Notes: generated by a model from the letters alone, not told the origin. 64,000 bases of DNA from CBDHDJ01 sp965261645 (GCA_965261645.1 CBDHDJ010000002.1:992001-1056000); one strand, 5' to 3'. Positions 16,481-25,778 are shown, numbered from the stretch's first letter. Translations and numbers: made by a program.

Positions 16481-17673
16481 CAGGCCGGTGGCGTACGCAC
16501 GAAGCCGGCGCCGATCTGTCCGATGCCGGGAGTCTTGTGCGCGATGCCGGTATTGAAAAGCGGCGTGAGTCCGCGCTCGACGACGCGACGGACATCGATG
16601 CCGGTCGGCGTGCCGCGAAACCCGAGTGCCGGGATAGTGAAGCGCGGGTGCTCGGCGATGGTGATGCCGTACATCTCGAGTGCGAGGCGCGTCGCCTCCT
16701 CGGGCGTGCCGCCGACGTAGCGCGCCAACGCCGGAGCGGCGGCCATGGCGAAGGCGCCGAGGCCGGTGGTCTCGGCAATTTCGCTGTCGCCGATCACCGC
16801 GTTGGCCTCCTCCGGACCGTAGCCCTCGAAGTACCGCCCCTCGACCGTCGGCACCGGCGCAGTGAACCAGCGATCGCCGAGACCGCTCACCTTGATGCCA
16901 AAGTCAACGCCATTGGCCGACATGCACGTAACCAGGCTGGCGCCGGGAACGCCTTTCGCCGCTTCCATCGTCGCTTTGCCGGCCGCCATGGTCAGCGGCA
17001 GGAAGAAGATATCGTTCTCGGCGAGAAAGCGGAGCGCCCTGGCGGTCTCCGCCGCGCTGAATCCAGCCTCGGCGATGGCCGGTGCGAGCGCGTTCATGAA
17101 GAGCGCCGATGCCGCCTTGTGGCGGCTGTGCCCGTCATCGCCCATGTGCAGCGCCTGGACGAGAATGTCGAACAGGTCGATCCCGCCCGTGGCGCGGATC
17201 GCGGCGCCTACGATGTCGGCAAACTCGTCTTCGATCCAGGCGAGGCGATCGAGTGTCTCGCGATCGTTGGCGCCATAACGCAGCGCCTTGCCGCGGCCCT
17301 CGTTGATGGCGGCATGGGCGCGGGTGCCGGCGGCACGGTTCTCCACGACGAAGACCGGCGTGTGGCGCGCGATGACCCCGGCATAGGTGCCGCCGGTCTG
17401 ATGGTCGTTGGCCGAAAGCAGCCGGATCTGGCCCGACGCGGCGAGCTCTTCGGCGGTGGCGAGATCGCGCGCCAAGCCGAGATGGACCAGCGAGCCCAAG
17501 ACCGAGCCGCGTAGCGCGCCTTCGACCACCTCCCAGCCGGCGAGCGGTGGGCCGGCATGGAGAAGCTCGTTGGCGCCGAGATCCGGGATCGCCTCGCCGG
17601 CCGGTTTGACGTCGACCAGAAACGGCTCGGCGCCGGTGATCCGGCTGAGCGCCTCGGTGTTGGGCTCTGTCAC
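16441..17673 (-). CDS. AllG/DUF1116 family protein (oxamate carbamoyltransferase subunit family)
   Basis: This 410-residue protein belongs to the DUF1116 family (YlbE/YahG), of which the characterised member AllG forms oxamate carbamoyltransferase with FdrA and AllH in allantoin catabolism. Family stretches are ANELLHAGPPLAGWEVVEG near residue 35, LLSANDHQTGGTYAGV near 83, IRATGGIDLFDILVQALHMGDD near 160 (split: IRATGGIDLFD, ILVQALHMGDD), and the C-terminal GIGQIGAGFVRTPPACY. The GTG at 17673 is supported by CCGGAGGAG upstream. No fdrA, allH or carbamate kinase gene is near, so this is an orphan copy and the oxamate role is only a family inference. Confidence 0.82.
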   Translation of the reverse strand: MTEPNTEALSRITGAEPFLVDVKPAGEAIPDLGANELLHAGPPLAGWEVVEGALRGSVLGSLVHLGLARDLATAEELAASGQIRLLSANDHQTGGTYAGVIARHTPVFVVENRAAGTRAHAAINEGRGKALRYGANDRETLDRLAWIEDEFADIVGAAIRATGGIDLFDILVQALHMGDDGHSRHKAASALFMNALAPAIAEAGFSAAETARALRFLAENDIFFLPLTMAAGKATMEAAKGVPGASLVTCMSANGVDFGIKVSGLGDRWFTAPVPTVEGRYFEGYGPEEANAVIGDSEIAETTGLGAFAMAAAPALARYVGGTPEEATRLALEMYGITIAEHPRFTIPALGFRGTPTGIDVRRVVERGLTPLFNTGIAHKTPGIGQIGAGFVRTPPACYEAALAALSEDG

Positions 17674-17710
17674 GTCCGGCTCCTCCGGTCTCCGTGGGGA
17701 CGCCCGCCCG

Positions 17711-18286
17711 TCAGTTCGCCTGCTTGATCAGCTGTCCGCGCACCGTACGCCTGACCGCACCGTTCTCGAGACGGATGAACTCGAGCGTCATGCCGAGGCC
17801 CGACAACGTGCGGTTGTAGATCTGCATCTCGTAGCCGCCGTCTTGGGTGATCGTCATCGAATTGATGGTCAGGGTCTGGCCGCGGAGAGAGGCCCAGGAG
17901 TAAGCGTTGCCGGACAAGGGTTCGAGTGCGCCCTCGGCGCGCCACAGGTTCGGGCGCCCGGTGGGAAGAAAGACCGCGCCGGTGTCCTTCCGCTCGGGTG
18001 TCGGATCGTTGGGATCACCTTTCTGCCGCTGGACCGTCGTCCAGTTGACCGCGGAACCGTTTCCGGCGGCTCTAATGGTCACGTTGAGGTCGCGTTGCGT
18101 GTATTGGAATACGATGCTTTCTTCGGTTTGCGAGACTCCGCTGCCCGCCCACTGGCCGAAGAACGCGCTGATCGGCACGCTCGCCTGGCCGAGGCTCGGG
18201 TCCGTATAGCCGAGCCACAGGGCGGCGATGAAGGCGGCGCAGAGCGCCGCCGCCCGGACGATGCCGCGGCCTGACCTCCCTGTCAT
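17711..18286 (-). CDS. Secreted hypothetical protein
   Basis: This 191-residue protein has an N-terminal signal peptide (positively charged MTGRSGRGIVR, then AAALCAAFIAALWLGY) and a likely cleavage after SLGQA. The mature part is beta-rich: FFGQWAGSGVSQTEESIVFQ, then DLNVTIRAAGNG, WRAEGALEPLSG, GMTLEFIRLENG and RTVRGQLIKQ. It resembles alphaproteobacterial periplasmic lipocalin-like unknowns (WAGSG near the N-terminus), but I cannot assign a family with certainty. It lies 37 bp upstream of the DUF1116 gene on the same strand and may share its transcript. Confidence 0.7.
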   Translation of the reverse strand: MTGRSGRGIVRAAALCAAFIAALWLGYTDPSLGQASVPISAFFGQWAGSGVSQTEESIVFQYTQRDLNVTIRAAGNGSAVNWTTVQRQKGDPNDPTPERKDTGAVFLPTGRPNLWRAEGALEPLSGNAYSWASLRGQTLTINSMTITQDGGYEMQIYNRTLSGLGMTLEFIRLENGAVRRTVRGQLIKQAN

Positions 18287-18415
18287 GGTCCTGGTTCTCC
18301 CCCGATTACGACCCTGTGGTGAACGCGTGCGGTACCGCCGCCATTCTAGGCGATGTCCCGGCCGGGTGAAATCGCGTGGGCCCGGAGTGCAGCTCAGTTG
18401 CCGGGGGTCGGATTC

Positions 18416-19309
18416 TCACGGCCACTTCACCACCGGCGGCAACGACATCAGGATGGCGTCGACATTGCCGCCGGTCCTGAGACCGAACTGGGTACCACGG
18501 TCGTAAAGCAGGTTGAACTCGACATAGCGGCCGCGGCGTACAAGCTGGGCCTCGCGCTCCGCATCGGTCCAGCTCTCATTCATGTGGCGGCGCACGAGCT
18601 CAGGGTATATCTCGAGGAAGGCGAGGCCGACATCACGCACGAACGCGAAGTCGGCCTGCCAGTCCCCCGTCTCGAGGTTATCGAAAAAGATGCCACCCAC
18701 GCCGCGTGGCTCGTTGCGGTGCTTGAGGAAGAAATAGTCGTCGCACCACGCCTTGAAGCGCGCATAGTCATCGCCATCGTGCGCATCGCAGGCGCCTTTG
18801 AGGGCGGCGTGAAAATCCGCCGTATCGGCCTCGTCCGCGCGGGTGGGCGTGAGATCGGCGCCGCCGCCGAACCAGGACTTGCTCGTCACGATATAGCGCG
18901 TGTTCATATGGGCCGCCGGGACCCGGGGCGAGCAGGGGTGGGCAACCAGCGAAATTCCGCTCGCCCAGAAGCGGGGGTCCTCCTCGGTGCCCGGGATCTC
19001 TGCCCGGAACTCCTCCGAGAAGACGCCCTCCACCGTCGAGACATTTACGCCGATCTTCTCGAACACCCGGCCATGCATGAGGGACATCAGGCCACCGCCG
19101 CCGCCGTCGTCGTTCTCGTTCGGCCGGTGCCAGGAGGTGCGATCGAATCGCCCGGCGGGCGCCTCCGCACCCGGGCCTTCGAGCCCGTCTTCCAATGTTT
19201 CGAGCGCCGCGCAGAGACGGTCGCGCAATTCGGCGAACCAACGTGCGGTGCTGTCGGCGTGCTCGCCAGCGGCCGGGTCCCACGGTGCTGGTCGCGGGTC
19301 TCTACTCAT
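18416..19309 (-). CDS. hemF: Oxygen-dependent coproporphyrinogen III oxidase
   Basis: HemF decarboxylates coproporphyrinogen III to protoporphyrinogen IX using O2, in the cytoplasm. The 297-residue sequence contains the family blocks GGGGGLMSLMHGRVFEKIGVN (residues about 72–92, here split as GGGGGLMSLMHG and RVFEKIGVN), AAHMNTRYI, WFGGGADLTPT, EPRGVGGIFFDNLETGDW and the C-terminal RGRYVEFNLLYDRGTQFGL. The ATG at 19309 overlaps the trmL stop by 4 bp (ATGA), so it is translated after trmL. Presence of the aerobic enzyme fits an aerobic or facultative organism. Confidence 0.95.
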   Translation of the reverse strand: MSRDPRPAPWDPAAGEHADSTARWFAELRDRLCAALETLEDGLEGPGAEAPAGRFDRTSWHRPNENDDGGGGGLMSLMHGRVFEKIGVNVSTVEGVFSEEFRAEIPGTEEDPRFWASGISLVAHPCSPRVPAAHMNTRYIVTSKSWFGGGADLTPTRADEADTADFHAALKGACDAHDGDDYARFKAWCDDYFFLKHRNEPRGVGGIFFDNLETGDWQADFAFVRDVGLAFLEIYPELVRRHMNESWTDAEREAQLVRRGRYVEFNLLYDRGTQFGLRTGGNVDAILMSLPPVVKWP

Positions 19310-19806
19310 GGTTGTATGCGATCGAGCGGCGCGGCAGCCCCGGTGCGTTGCGGCCAGCCGGCGGTTTGCCTGAGCGCCTCGCCGAGCACCATCGCCGCGG
19401 CGACGACAACATTGAGCGAGCGCAGCCCGGGCGCCATTGGTACGGTGAGGCGGGCAGCGGCGGCGGCGTGGACCGGGGCCGGGACGCCCGCGCTCTCGCG
19501 CCCCACGAGCAAGGTGTCGCCGGCGTGAAAGGCGAAGTCGGTGTAAGCGGTGGGTGCTTGTGTGGTGAGCAGAACCAGGCGGCCCGAGCCGGCAGCGCGG
19601 TGCGCTTCATGGAAGGCATCCCATGAGTGGTGGTGCCGGACCGCGACGTGCTCGAGGTAATCGAGCCCGGCGCGGCGGAACGATTTCTCGCTGAACGGAA
19701 AGCCGCAGGGCTCGATGATGTCGACCGGAATAGCGAGACAGGCGCCGAGCCTGAGCAGGGCGCCGGCGTTGGGCGGGATATCCGGCTGATAGAGGGTAAG
19801 CCGCAT
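19306..19806 (-). CDS. trmL: tRNA (cytidine(34)-2'-O)-methyltransferase TrmL
   Basis: This SPOUT-class methyltransferase of 166 residues methylates the 2'-OH of the wobble base 34 of tRNA-Leu. Characteristic segments are MRLTLYQPDIPPNAGALLRL at the N-terminus, VDIIEPCGFPFSEK, DTLLVGRESAGVP near residue 110, and the trefoil-knot SAM site PMAPGLRSLNVVVAAAMVLG near 133. The ATG at 19806 gives the usual family start (MRLTLYQPDIPPN); an in-frame start three codons upstream is possible but less typical. Its stop overlaps hemF. Confidence 0.92.
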   Translation of the reverse strand: MRLTLYQPDIPPNAGALLRLGACLAIPVDIIEPCGFPFSEKSFRRAGLDYLEHVAVRHHHSWDAFHEAHRAAGSGRLVLLTTQAPTAYTDFAFHAGDTLLVGRESAGVPAPVHAAAAARLTVPMAPGLRSLNVVVAAAMVLGEALRQTAGWPQRTGAAAPLDRIQP

Positions 19807-19983
19807 GGAGCGCACTCTAACGCAGAATATTGGCCGCGCCAGCCCCGCTCAGGATGCCCCGATGCGTGGCTGTCCCGATGGGCCGACAAACCCCGTTGTC
19901 TCGGGCCCGTGACACTGGACAAAGACCGCTAAGTGCGACTACTAATGCGCCGGCCCGGTGGGTCCACGACCAAGGTGTGTTCC

Positions 19984-20526
19984 ATGACAACGTCAGACTC
20001 TGGTCACAAAGAGGAGGTGGCGCGGCGCGACTTTCTCTTTGTCGCGGCGGGCACCTTCGCCGCGGTGGGCGCGCTCGCGGCGGTGTGGCCGCTGATCGAT
20101 GCGATGAATCCCTCTGCCGATGTGCTCGCGCTCGCCTCCACCGAGGTCGATTTGAGCCCGATCGCGGAGGGCCAGAGCATCACTGTCGTGTGGCGCGGCA
20201 AACCGGTCTTCGTGCGCCGCCGCACCGCGGGCGAGATCGCCGCCGCCCGGGCCGAGGATTACACAACCCTGCGCGATCCCGAGCCCGACGAGGCGCGAGT
20301 CCAACGGCCCGAATGGCTCGTCATAGTGGGCGTCTGTACCCATCTGGGGTGCATTCCGCTGGGCCAGAAAAGCGCGGAGCCCAAGGGCGACTGGGGCGGC
20401 TGGTTCTGCCCCTGCCACGGCTCCCACTACGACACCTCGGGCCGCATCCGCAAGGGCCCGGCGCCGGAAAATCTGGCCGTGCCCGATTACGAGTTCCTCA
20501 CCGATACGACGATCAAAATCGGCTAG
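19984..20526 (+). CDS. petA: Ubiquinol–cytochrome c reductase Rieske iron-sulfur subunit
   Basis: This 180-residue Rieske protein of the cytochrome bc1 complex has a single membrane anchor (FLFVAAGTFAAVGALAAVW, residues 17–35) preceded by a twin-arginine ARRDF, as expected for Tat export of the folded 2Fe-2S domain. Cluster ligands are Cys118 and His120 in CTHLGC and Cys142 and His145 in CPCHGSHYD; Cys123 and Cys144 form the disulfide. The ATG at 19984 is chosen because it puts the Tat motif near the N-terminus. petB starts 4 bp downstream. No terminator or regulator is seen upstream. Confidence 0.96.
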   Translation: MTTSDSGHKEEVARRDFLFVAAGTFAAVGALAAVWPLIDAMNPSADVLALASTEVDLSPIAEGQSITVVWRGKPVFVRRRTAGEIAAARAEDYTTLRDPEPDEARVQRPEWLVIVGVCTHLGCIPLGQKSAEPKGDWGGWFCPCHGSHYDTSGRIRKGPAPENLAVPDYEFLTDTTIKIG

Positions 20527-20529
20527 CCG

Positions 20530-21777
20530 ATGAGTTCGTTCCAGTCATCCAACCGGGCCCTCCAATGGATCGAGTACCGGCTGCCGATCTTCGGACTGCT
20601 CAACGATTCGGTCGGGGCGAACTATCCCTCGCCGAAGAATCTAAACTATTTGTGGAACACCGGCTCGCTCGCCGGTCTCGCGTTGGTGCTGCAAATCGTC
20701 ACCGGCATCGTGCTGGCCATGCACTACGTGCCGCACGCCGACATGGCCTTCGACAGCGTCGAGCACATCATGCGCAACGTCAATTACGGTTGGCTGTTGC
20801 GCTATGCCCACTCCAACGGGGCGGCGCTGTTCTTCTTCGTCGTCTACGTCCACATCTTCCGCGGCATGTACTACGGCTCGTACAAATACCCGCGCGAGCT
20901 TCTTTGGTGGCTCGGGCTGATCATCTTCGTTCTCATGATGGCCACGGCCTTCATGGGCTACGTGCTGCCGTGGGGACAGATGAGCTTCTGGGCCGCCACG
21001 GTGATCACCAGTCTGTTCACGGCCATCCCTTGGGTGGGCGAGGCCATCACTACCTGGCTGTGGGGCGGCTTCACCGTCGGCAGCCCGACGCTCACACGCT
21101 TCTACAGCCTCCACTATCTGCTGCCCTTCGTGATCGCCGGCATCGTGATCCTGCATATCTGGGCGCTGCACGTCCATAAATCGAACAACCCGCTCGGCAT
21201 CGACATCACCGGGCCGCAGGACACCATCCCGTTCCATCCCTATTACACGATCAAGGACATGTTCGGTGTCGGCGTGTTCATGCTCGTGCTCGCGCTCTTC
21301 GTGTTCTACGCGCCCAACTATATGGGCCACCCGGACAACTACATTCCGGCCAATCCGCTGGCCACGCCGCCGCACATCGTTCCCGAGTGGTACCTCCTGC
21401 CGTACTACGCCATCCTGCGGGCGATTCCCGACAAGCTCGGCGGCGTGATCGCCATGGTGGCGGCGATCGCCATTTTGTTCGCGGTGCCGTGGCTCGATAC
21501 CTCACGCATCCGCTCGGCCAAGTTCCGCCCGATCTACAAGCAGTTCTTCTGGCTCCTGGTGATCGACACCCTGATCCTCGGCTGGGTCGGCGCCAATCCG
21601 CCGGAAGGCATCATGATCGTCATAGGCCGCCTCGCCACGGCGTATTACTTCTTGCACTTCATCGCCATCCTGCCGCTGGTCGGCTTCCTTGAACGACCAC
21701 GCTCGCTACCGCCCAGTATCCACCACGCGGTCCTCGAATCATCGGGGCGCCAAGCCGCCCCGGAGGCGGCCGAATGA
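20530..21777 (+). CDS. petB: Cytochrome b subunit of the bc1 complex
   Basis: This 415-residue integral membrane protein has eight helices and two b-type haems. The haem-ligand pattern is visible in NYGWLLRYAHSNGAALFFFVVY (near residue 90, first His of each pair; split: YGWLLRYAHSNG, AALFFFVVY) and HYLLPFVIAGIVILHIWALH (about 195–215). The quinol-site motif PEWYLLPYYAILRAIPDKLGG (read as PEWYLLPYYAI, LRAIPDKLGG) near 285 includes the PEWY loop. It sits between petA and petC, overlapping petC by 4 bp. The complex oxidises ubiquinol and reduces cytochrome c while pumping protons. Confidence 0.97.
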   Translation: MSSFQSSNRALQWIEYRLPIFGLLNDSVGANYPSPKNLNYLWNTGSLAGLALVLQIVTGIVLAMHYVPHADMAFDSVEHIMRNVNYGWLLRYAHSNGAALFFFVVYVHIFRGMYYGSYKYPRELLWWLGLIIFVLMMATAFMGYVLPWGQMSFWAATVITSLFTAIPWVGEAITTWLWGGFTVGSPTLTRFYSLHYLLPFVIAGIVILHIWALHVHKSNNPLGIDITGPQDTIPFHPYYTIKDMFGVGVFMLVLALFVFYAPNYMGHPDNYIPANPLATPPHIVPEWYLLPYYAILRAIPDKLGGVIAMVAAIAILFAVPWLDTSRIRSAKFRPIYKQFFWLLVIDTLILGWVGANPPEGIMIVIGRLATAYYFLHFIAILPLVGFLERPRSLPPSIHHAVLESSGRQAAPEAAE

Positions 21778-22541
21778 CGCGGCTCGTGCTCGCGCTCGCG
21801 CTGGCGGCGGTGCTCGGCCTGGCAGCGCCGGAGGCGGGTATGGCCGCGGAGGCGAAACATCCGGAGTCGCGCTCGTGGTCGTTCAACGGCGTCTTCGGCA
21901 GCTTCGACCGGGCGGCGCTGCAGCGCGGCTATCTGGTCTACAAGGATGTGTGCGCCTCGTGCCACGCCGCGAAGTATCTGAGCTTCCGCAACCTCAGGGA
22001 GATCGGCTTCAGCGAGGCCGAGGCCAAGGCCATTGCCGCGGAATACGAGGTCGAGGACGGCCCCGACGAGTTTGGCGAAATGTTCTTCCGCCCGGCCCGG
22101 CTGTCCGATACCTTTGTGGCGCCGTTCGCCAACGAAAACGCGGCGCGGGCATCGAACAACGGCGCTTTGCCGCCCGATCTCTCGCTCATCATCAAGGCGC
22201 GCACGGGCGGGGAAAATTATATCTACGCCCTGCTCACCGGCTACGAGGACGAGCCGCCCGAGCACGTGGAGCTCGGTGACGGCATGAACTACAACCCCTA
22301 TTTCGCCGGCGGCCAGATCGCCATGACGCCGCCCTTGTTCGACGACGCGGTCGAGTATGCCGAGGGGACTGCGGTGACCGAGGCCCAGATGGCGGAGGAC
22401 GTGGTGACGTTCTTGACCTGGGCGGCCGAGCCCACGCTCGAGGACCGCCATCGTCTCGGCTTCAAGGCGATGATCTTCCTCATCATTCTCACCGTGCTCA
22501 TGTATGCTGCCAAGCGGCAGATCTGGCGCAACGTGCATTGA
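21774..22541 (+). CDS. petC: Cytochrome c1 of the bc1 complex
   Basis: This 255-residue c-type cytochrome has a signal peptide (RLVLALALAAVLGLAAPEAGMAA) and the haem attachment motif CASCH at residues 60–64. The distal Met ligand is probably within the NPYFAGGQIAMTPPLFDD stretch, and a C-terminal membrane anchor (GFKAMIFLIILTVLMYAAK) is followed by a basic tail. The order petA–petB–petC and the 4-bp overlap with petB define the operon. A Rho-independent terminator follows 24 bp after the stop. Confidence 0.96.
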   Translation: MTRLVLALALAAVLGLAAPEAGMAAEAKHPESRSWSFNGVFGSFDRAALQRGYLVYKDVCASCHAAKYLSFRNLREIGFSEAEAKAIAAEYEVEDGPDEFGEMFFRPARLSDTFVAPFANENAARASNNGALPPDLSLIIKARTGGENYIYALLTGYEDEPPEHVELGDGMNYNPYFAGGQIAMTPPLFDDAVEYAEGTAVTEAQMAEDVVTFLTWAAEPTLEDRHRLGFKAMIFLIILTVLMYAAKRQIWRNVH

Positions 22542-22565
22542 GACCGCAGGGATCGAGGTGCCGGC

Positions 22566-22590
22566 GGCCGCCACCGAGGCGGCCGTTTTT
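22566..22590 (+). terminator. Rho-independent terminator of petABC
   Basis: Seven-base stem ggccgcc (22566–22572) and ggcggcc (22578–22584) enclose accga, followed by g and five T. It lies just after the petC stop, before mtnP. Confidence 0.85.
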
Positions 22591-22663
22591 CGTTGTTGAA
22601 CGCTCAGCTTAGAATTGGAACACTCGAATCGCGGGCCAGCACAGTGCGAACGGTCGAACGACG

Positions 22664-23554
22664 ATGAGCGATCCACACAAACCACCCGTCCTCGGCGTGC
22701 TTGGCGGGAGCGGGGTTTACGACATCGACGGCCTTGCCGACACCCAATGGGTGAAGGTGGACTCGCCGTTTGGCGCGCCGTCCGACGAGCTTTTGCTGGG
22801 CGCGCTCGACGGCCAACGGGTCGTGTTCCTGCCGCGCCACGGCCGCGGCCATAGGCTCTCGCCCTCTGACATCAACTACCGCGCCAATATCGATGCGCTC
22901 AAGCGCGCCGGCGTCACCGATCTCCTCTCGGTGAGCGCGGTAGGCTCGTATCGCGAGGACCTCTCGCCGGGCACCTTCGTCCTCGTCGATCAGTTCGTCG
23001 ACCGCACCTTCGCGCGCGAGAAGAGCTTCTTCGGCGCCGGGCTTGTCGCTCATGTATCGATGGCGCATCCGGTCTGCGCGCGGCTCGGCGAGGCACTGGC
23101 AGGGGCGGCAGAGGCCACCGGCGTCGCGCTCGTCGAGGGCGGCACCTATCTCGCGATGGAGGGGCCGCAATTCTCGAGCCTTGCCGAGTCCGAGCTTTAC
23201 CGCAGCTGGGGCTGCGATGTCATCGGCATGACCAACATGCCCGAGTCCAAGCTCGCCCGCGAGGCGGAGATGTGCTACGCCACCGTCGCCATGGTGACGG
23301 ATTACGACTGCTGGCACCCCCACCACGACAACGTCAAGGTGGGCGACATCATCCGGGTCCTGTTCGCCAATGCCGACAAGGCGCGCACCCTGGTGCGACA
23401 GCTCGCGCCGGCGCTCGCCTCGCGCGAGAACCCCTGCCCGCAGGGCTGCGACCGGGCGCTCGAGGGCGCCGTCATCACCGCGCCCGAGGCGCGCGATCCC
23501 GCGATGGTGGCGAAATTGTCCGCCGTGGCCGGGCGCGCGCTCGGAACGGGTTGA
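22664..23554 (+). CDS. mtnP: S-methyl-5'-thioadenosine phosphorylase
   Basis: The enzyme splits methylthioadenosine with phosphate into adenine and methylthioribose-1-phosphate. The 296-residue protein shows GGSGVYDIDGL at the N-terminus, FLPRHGRGHRLSP near residue 60, LLSVSAVGSYREDL near 90, YLAMEGPQFSSLAESELYR near 163 and GMTNMPESKLAREAEMCYA near 188. VTDYDCWHP near 211 is the base-binding Asp loop typical of MTAP rather than purine nucleoside phosphorylase. It is the first gene of mtnP–apt–mtnA: the phosphorylase releases adenine for Apt and methylthioribose-1-phosphate for MtnA. Confidence 0.95.
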   Translation: MSDPHKPPVLGVLGGSGVYDIDGLADTQWVKVDSPFGAPSDELLLGALDGQRVVFLPRHGRGHRLSPSDINYRANIDALKRAGVTDLLSVSAVGSYREDLSPGTFVLVDQFVDRTFAREKSFFGAGLVAHVSMAHPVCARLGEALAGAAEATGVALVEGGTYLAMEGPQFSSLAESELYRSWGCDVIGMTNMPESKLAREAEMCYATVAMVTDYDCWHPHHDNVKVGDIIRVLFANADKARTLVRQLAPALASRENPCPQGCDRALEGAVITAPEARDPAMVAKLSAVAGRALGTG

Positions 23555-23556
23555 AC

Positions 23557-24084
23557 ATGCCGATCAAGTCCCGCATCCGCACGATCCCCGACTATCCGAG
23601 GCCGGGAATCATGTTCCGCGACATCACCACGTTGCTGAAGGATGCCTTCGGTTTCCGCAAGGTGGTGGACGAGCTGGTGCAGCCCTACGCCGGCCGGCGC
23701 ATCGACAAGGTCGCCGGGATCGAGGCGCGCGGCTTCATTATCGGCGGCGCGGTGGCGCATCAGTTGTGCCGGGGCTTCGTCCCGGTGCGCAAGAAGGGCA
23801 AGCTGCCGTGGGAAACCATCGGCCAGGACTACGAACTCGAATACGGCACCGACCACGTCGAAATGCACACCGATGCGCTCGACAATGGAGAGCATGTGCT
23901 GCTCGTCGATGATCTGATCGCCACCGGGGGCACGGCAGCGGCAACGATCCAGCTGATCCGCGCTGCCGGCGGCGAGGTGATGGGTTCGGCCTTCGTCGTC
24001 GACCTGCCCGATCTCGGCGGACGCAAGCGGATCGAGAAGCTCGGCGTCGAGGTCCTCACGCTGTGTGAGTTCGAAGGCGAGTAG
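23557..24084 (+). CDS. apt: Adenine phosphoribosyltransferase
   Basis: The enzyme converts adenine and PRPP to AMP. It is 175 residues long, the usual size. Motifs: IPDYPRPGIMFRDITTLL near residue 10, GIEARGFIIGGAVAHQL near 58 (adenine site), the flexible-loop RKKGKLPWETIGQDYELEYG near 80–100, and the PRPP-binding VLLVDDLIATGGTAAA near 123. The ATG at 23557 is 2 bp after the mtnP stop. The placement means that adenine released by MtnP is recycled at once. Confidence 0.96.
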   Translation: MPIKSRIRTIPDYPRPGIMFRDITTLLKDAFGFRKVVDELVQPYAGRRIDKVAGIEARGFIIGGAVAHQLCRGFVPVRKKGKLPWETIGQDYELEYGTDHVEMHTDALDNGEHVLLVDDLIATGGTAAATIQLIRAAGGEVMGSAFVVDLPDLGGRKRIEKLGVEVLTLCEFEGE

Positions 24085-24106
24085 GAAGTCGGCCCGGTTA
24101 GCAGCC

Positions 24107-25207
24107 ATGAACGTCGATGGCAAGCCCACCCGCACCATCTGGCTCGCCGAGGATGGCTGGTCGGTCGAGATCATCGATCAGACGCGCCTGCCGTTCGCCT
24201 TCGTCACTGCCCGCCTGACGAACCCGGCTGAGGCGGCTGCGGCGATTCGCACCATGCAGGTGCGCGCCGCGCCGCTGATCGGGGCCACGGCGGCTTACGG
24301 GCTCTGTCTTGCGGTGAGGGCCGATGCGGGCGATGACGCGATCGAGGCCGCCTGTCGGGAGCTTCTCGCGACGAGGCCGACGGCGATCAACCTCAGCTGG
24401 GCGCTCGATGACCTCTCGGCGGTGCTGGCCAACACGCCGCGCGAACGCCGGGTCGCAGCCGCCTACCGGCGCGCCGCCGAGATCTGCGACGTCGACGTGG
24501 CAACCTGCCGCGCCATCGGCGGACACGGATTGCCATTGATCGAGGCTATCGCACGCGAACGCGGCGGCAACGGCCCGGTGAACGTGCTCACCCACTGCAA
24601 TGCCGGCTGGCTGGCGACGGTCGACTGGGGCACTGCGCTGGCGCCGATCTATCTGGCCTGGGATGCGGGTATCGCCGTTCACGTGTGGGTGGATGAGACC
24701 CGGCCGCGCAACCAGGGCGCGGCGTTGACCGCCTGGGAGCTCGGCCAGCACGGCGTGCCCCATACGGTGATCGCCGATAATGCGGGCGGCCATCTCATGC
24801 AGCGGGGCCGCGTCGATCTCTGCCTCACCGGCACCGACCGCACCACGGCGCGCGGCGATGTGTGCAACAAGATCGGCACCTATCTGCAGGCGCTGGCGGC
24901 GCACGACAACGGGGTGCCGTTCTACGTCGCGCTGCCCCATGCGACGATCGACTGGGAGATCGACGATGGCATCGCCGAGATTCCCATCGAGGAGCGCGAG
25001 CCCGAGGAGGTGACGCGGATTCGTGGTGAAAGCGATTCAGGCGAGGTGATCACCGTGCGCATCGCGCCCGAGGAAAGCGCGGCCGCCAATTACGCCTTCG
25101 ACGTGACGCCGGCCCGCCTTGTCACCGGTTTGATCACCGAGCGCGGCGTGTGCGCCGCCTCGCGCGAGGGGCTCCTCTCGCTCTATCCTGAGAAACGGAT
25201 CGGATAA
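24107..25207 (+). CDS. mtnA: S-methyl-5-thioribose-1-phosphate isomerase
   Basis: The enzyme isomerises methylthioribose-1-phosphate (and, in several organisms, 5-deoxyribose-1-phosphate) to the ribulose form. The 366-residue sequence has MQVRAAPLIGATAAYG near residue 47, the catalytic Cys in NVLTHCNAGWLATVDWG near 160, VDETRPRNQGAALTAWEL near 195, and the catalytic Asp in LTGTDRTTARGDVCNKIGTY near 240. The ATG at 24107 lies 22 bp after apt. mtnB, mtnC and mtnD of the classical methionine salvage path are absent here; a fused aldolase/dehydrogenase is the next catabolic gene (27588). Confidence 0.95.
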   Translation: MNVDGKPTRTIWLAEDGWSVEIIDQTRLPFAFVTARLTNPAEAAAAIRTMQVRAAPLIGATAAYGLCLAVRADAGDDAIEAACRELLATRPTAINLSWALDDLSAVLANTPRERRVAAAYRRAAEICDVDVATCRAIGGHGLPLIEAIARERGGNGPVNVLTHCNAGWLATVDWGTALAPIYLAWDAGIAVHVWVDETRPRNQGAALTAWELGQHGVPHTVIADNAGGHLMQRGRVDLCLTGTDRTTARGDVCNKIGTYLQALAAHDNGVPFYVALPHATIDWEIDDGIAEIPIEEREPEEVTRIRGESDSGEVITVRIAPEESAAANYAFDVTPARLVTGLITERGVCAASREGLLSLYPEKRIG

Positions 25208-25778
25208 TTTGATCGCCGCAGAACGATCGCGTTAGCGGGTAGGTCCCACATTAGGAAATGCCTGCAATCTTTCCGGTGGCGTCAAGGCAATCCGCTCGTG
25301 CGATATTCAGCATTGCATAGTCAGCGCTTCCATCACTGATCACCCCGCCCAGTGCCCACCAAGACAGCCCATTATTCTCCAAGACTGTCAGCATCGGTCC
25401 GCCGCTCATGCCGCCGAAGTCAAAGCCCTCGGGCGTCGGCTTAAACCCTTTGGTTTCCACCATATACTCGCGCTCCAGTTGTATTGTGATATGTCGGTCA
25501 TTGATTGCAGTGGCGACCGCGAATCCGGGGAAGATTGCAAAGCTGAGTTCGCTAGGCCCTACTCTTAGACGCTCGTGCCCGGGAAATCCGGCGAAGACGA
25601 CACCTTTTCCCTGATCCGGAATTCGGGGCGGCCAAGTCGTAATCATCGAAACACCCAATTTGGTGAGCTCGTCAGGACGGATAGAGAAGGTGGCAACGTC
25701 TCGCTTTTTGTCCCGGGCTACGAGCCGGGCCGCGAGATCGATTTCGAGGAACTCCCGCGCCACTCCATCGTACCCGGA

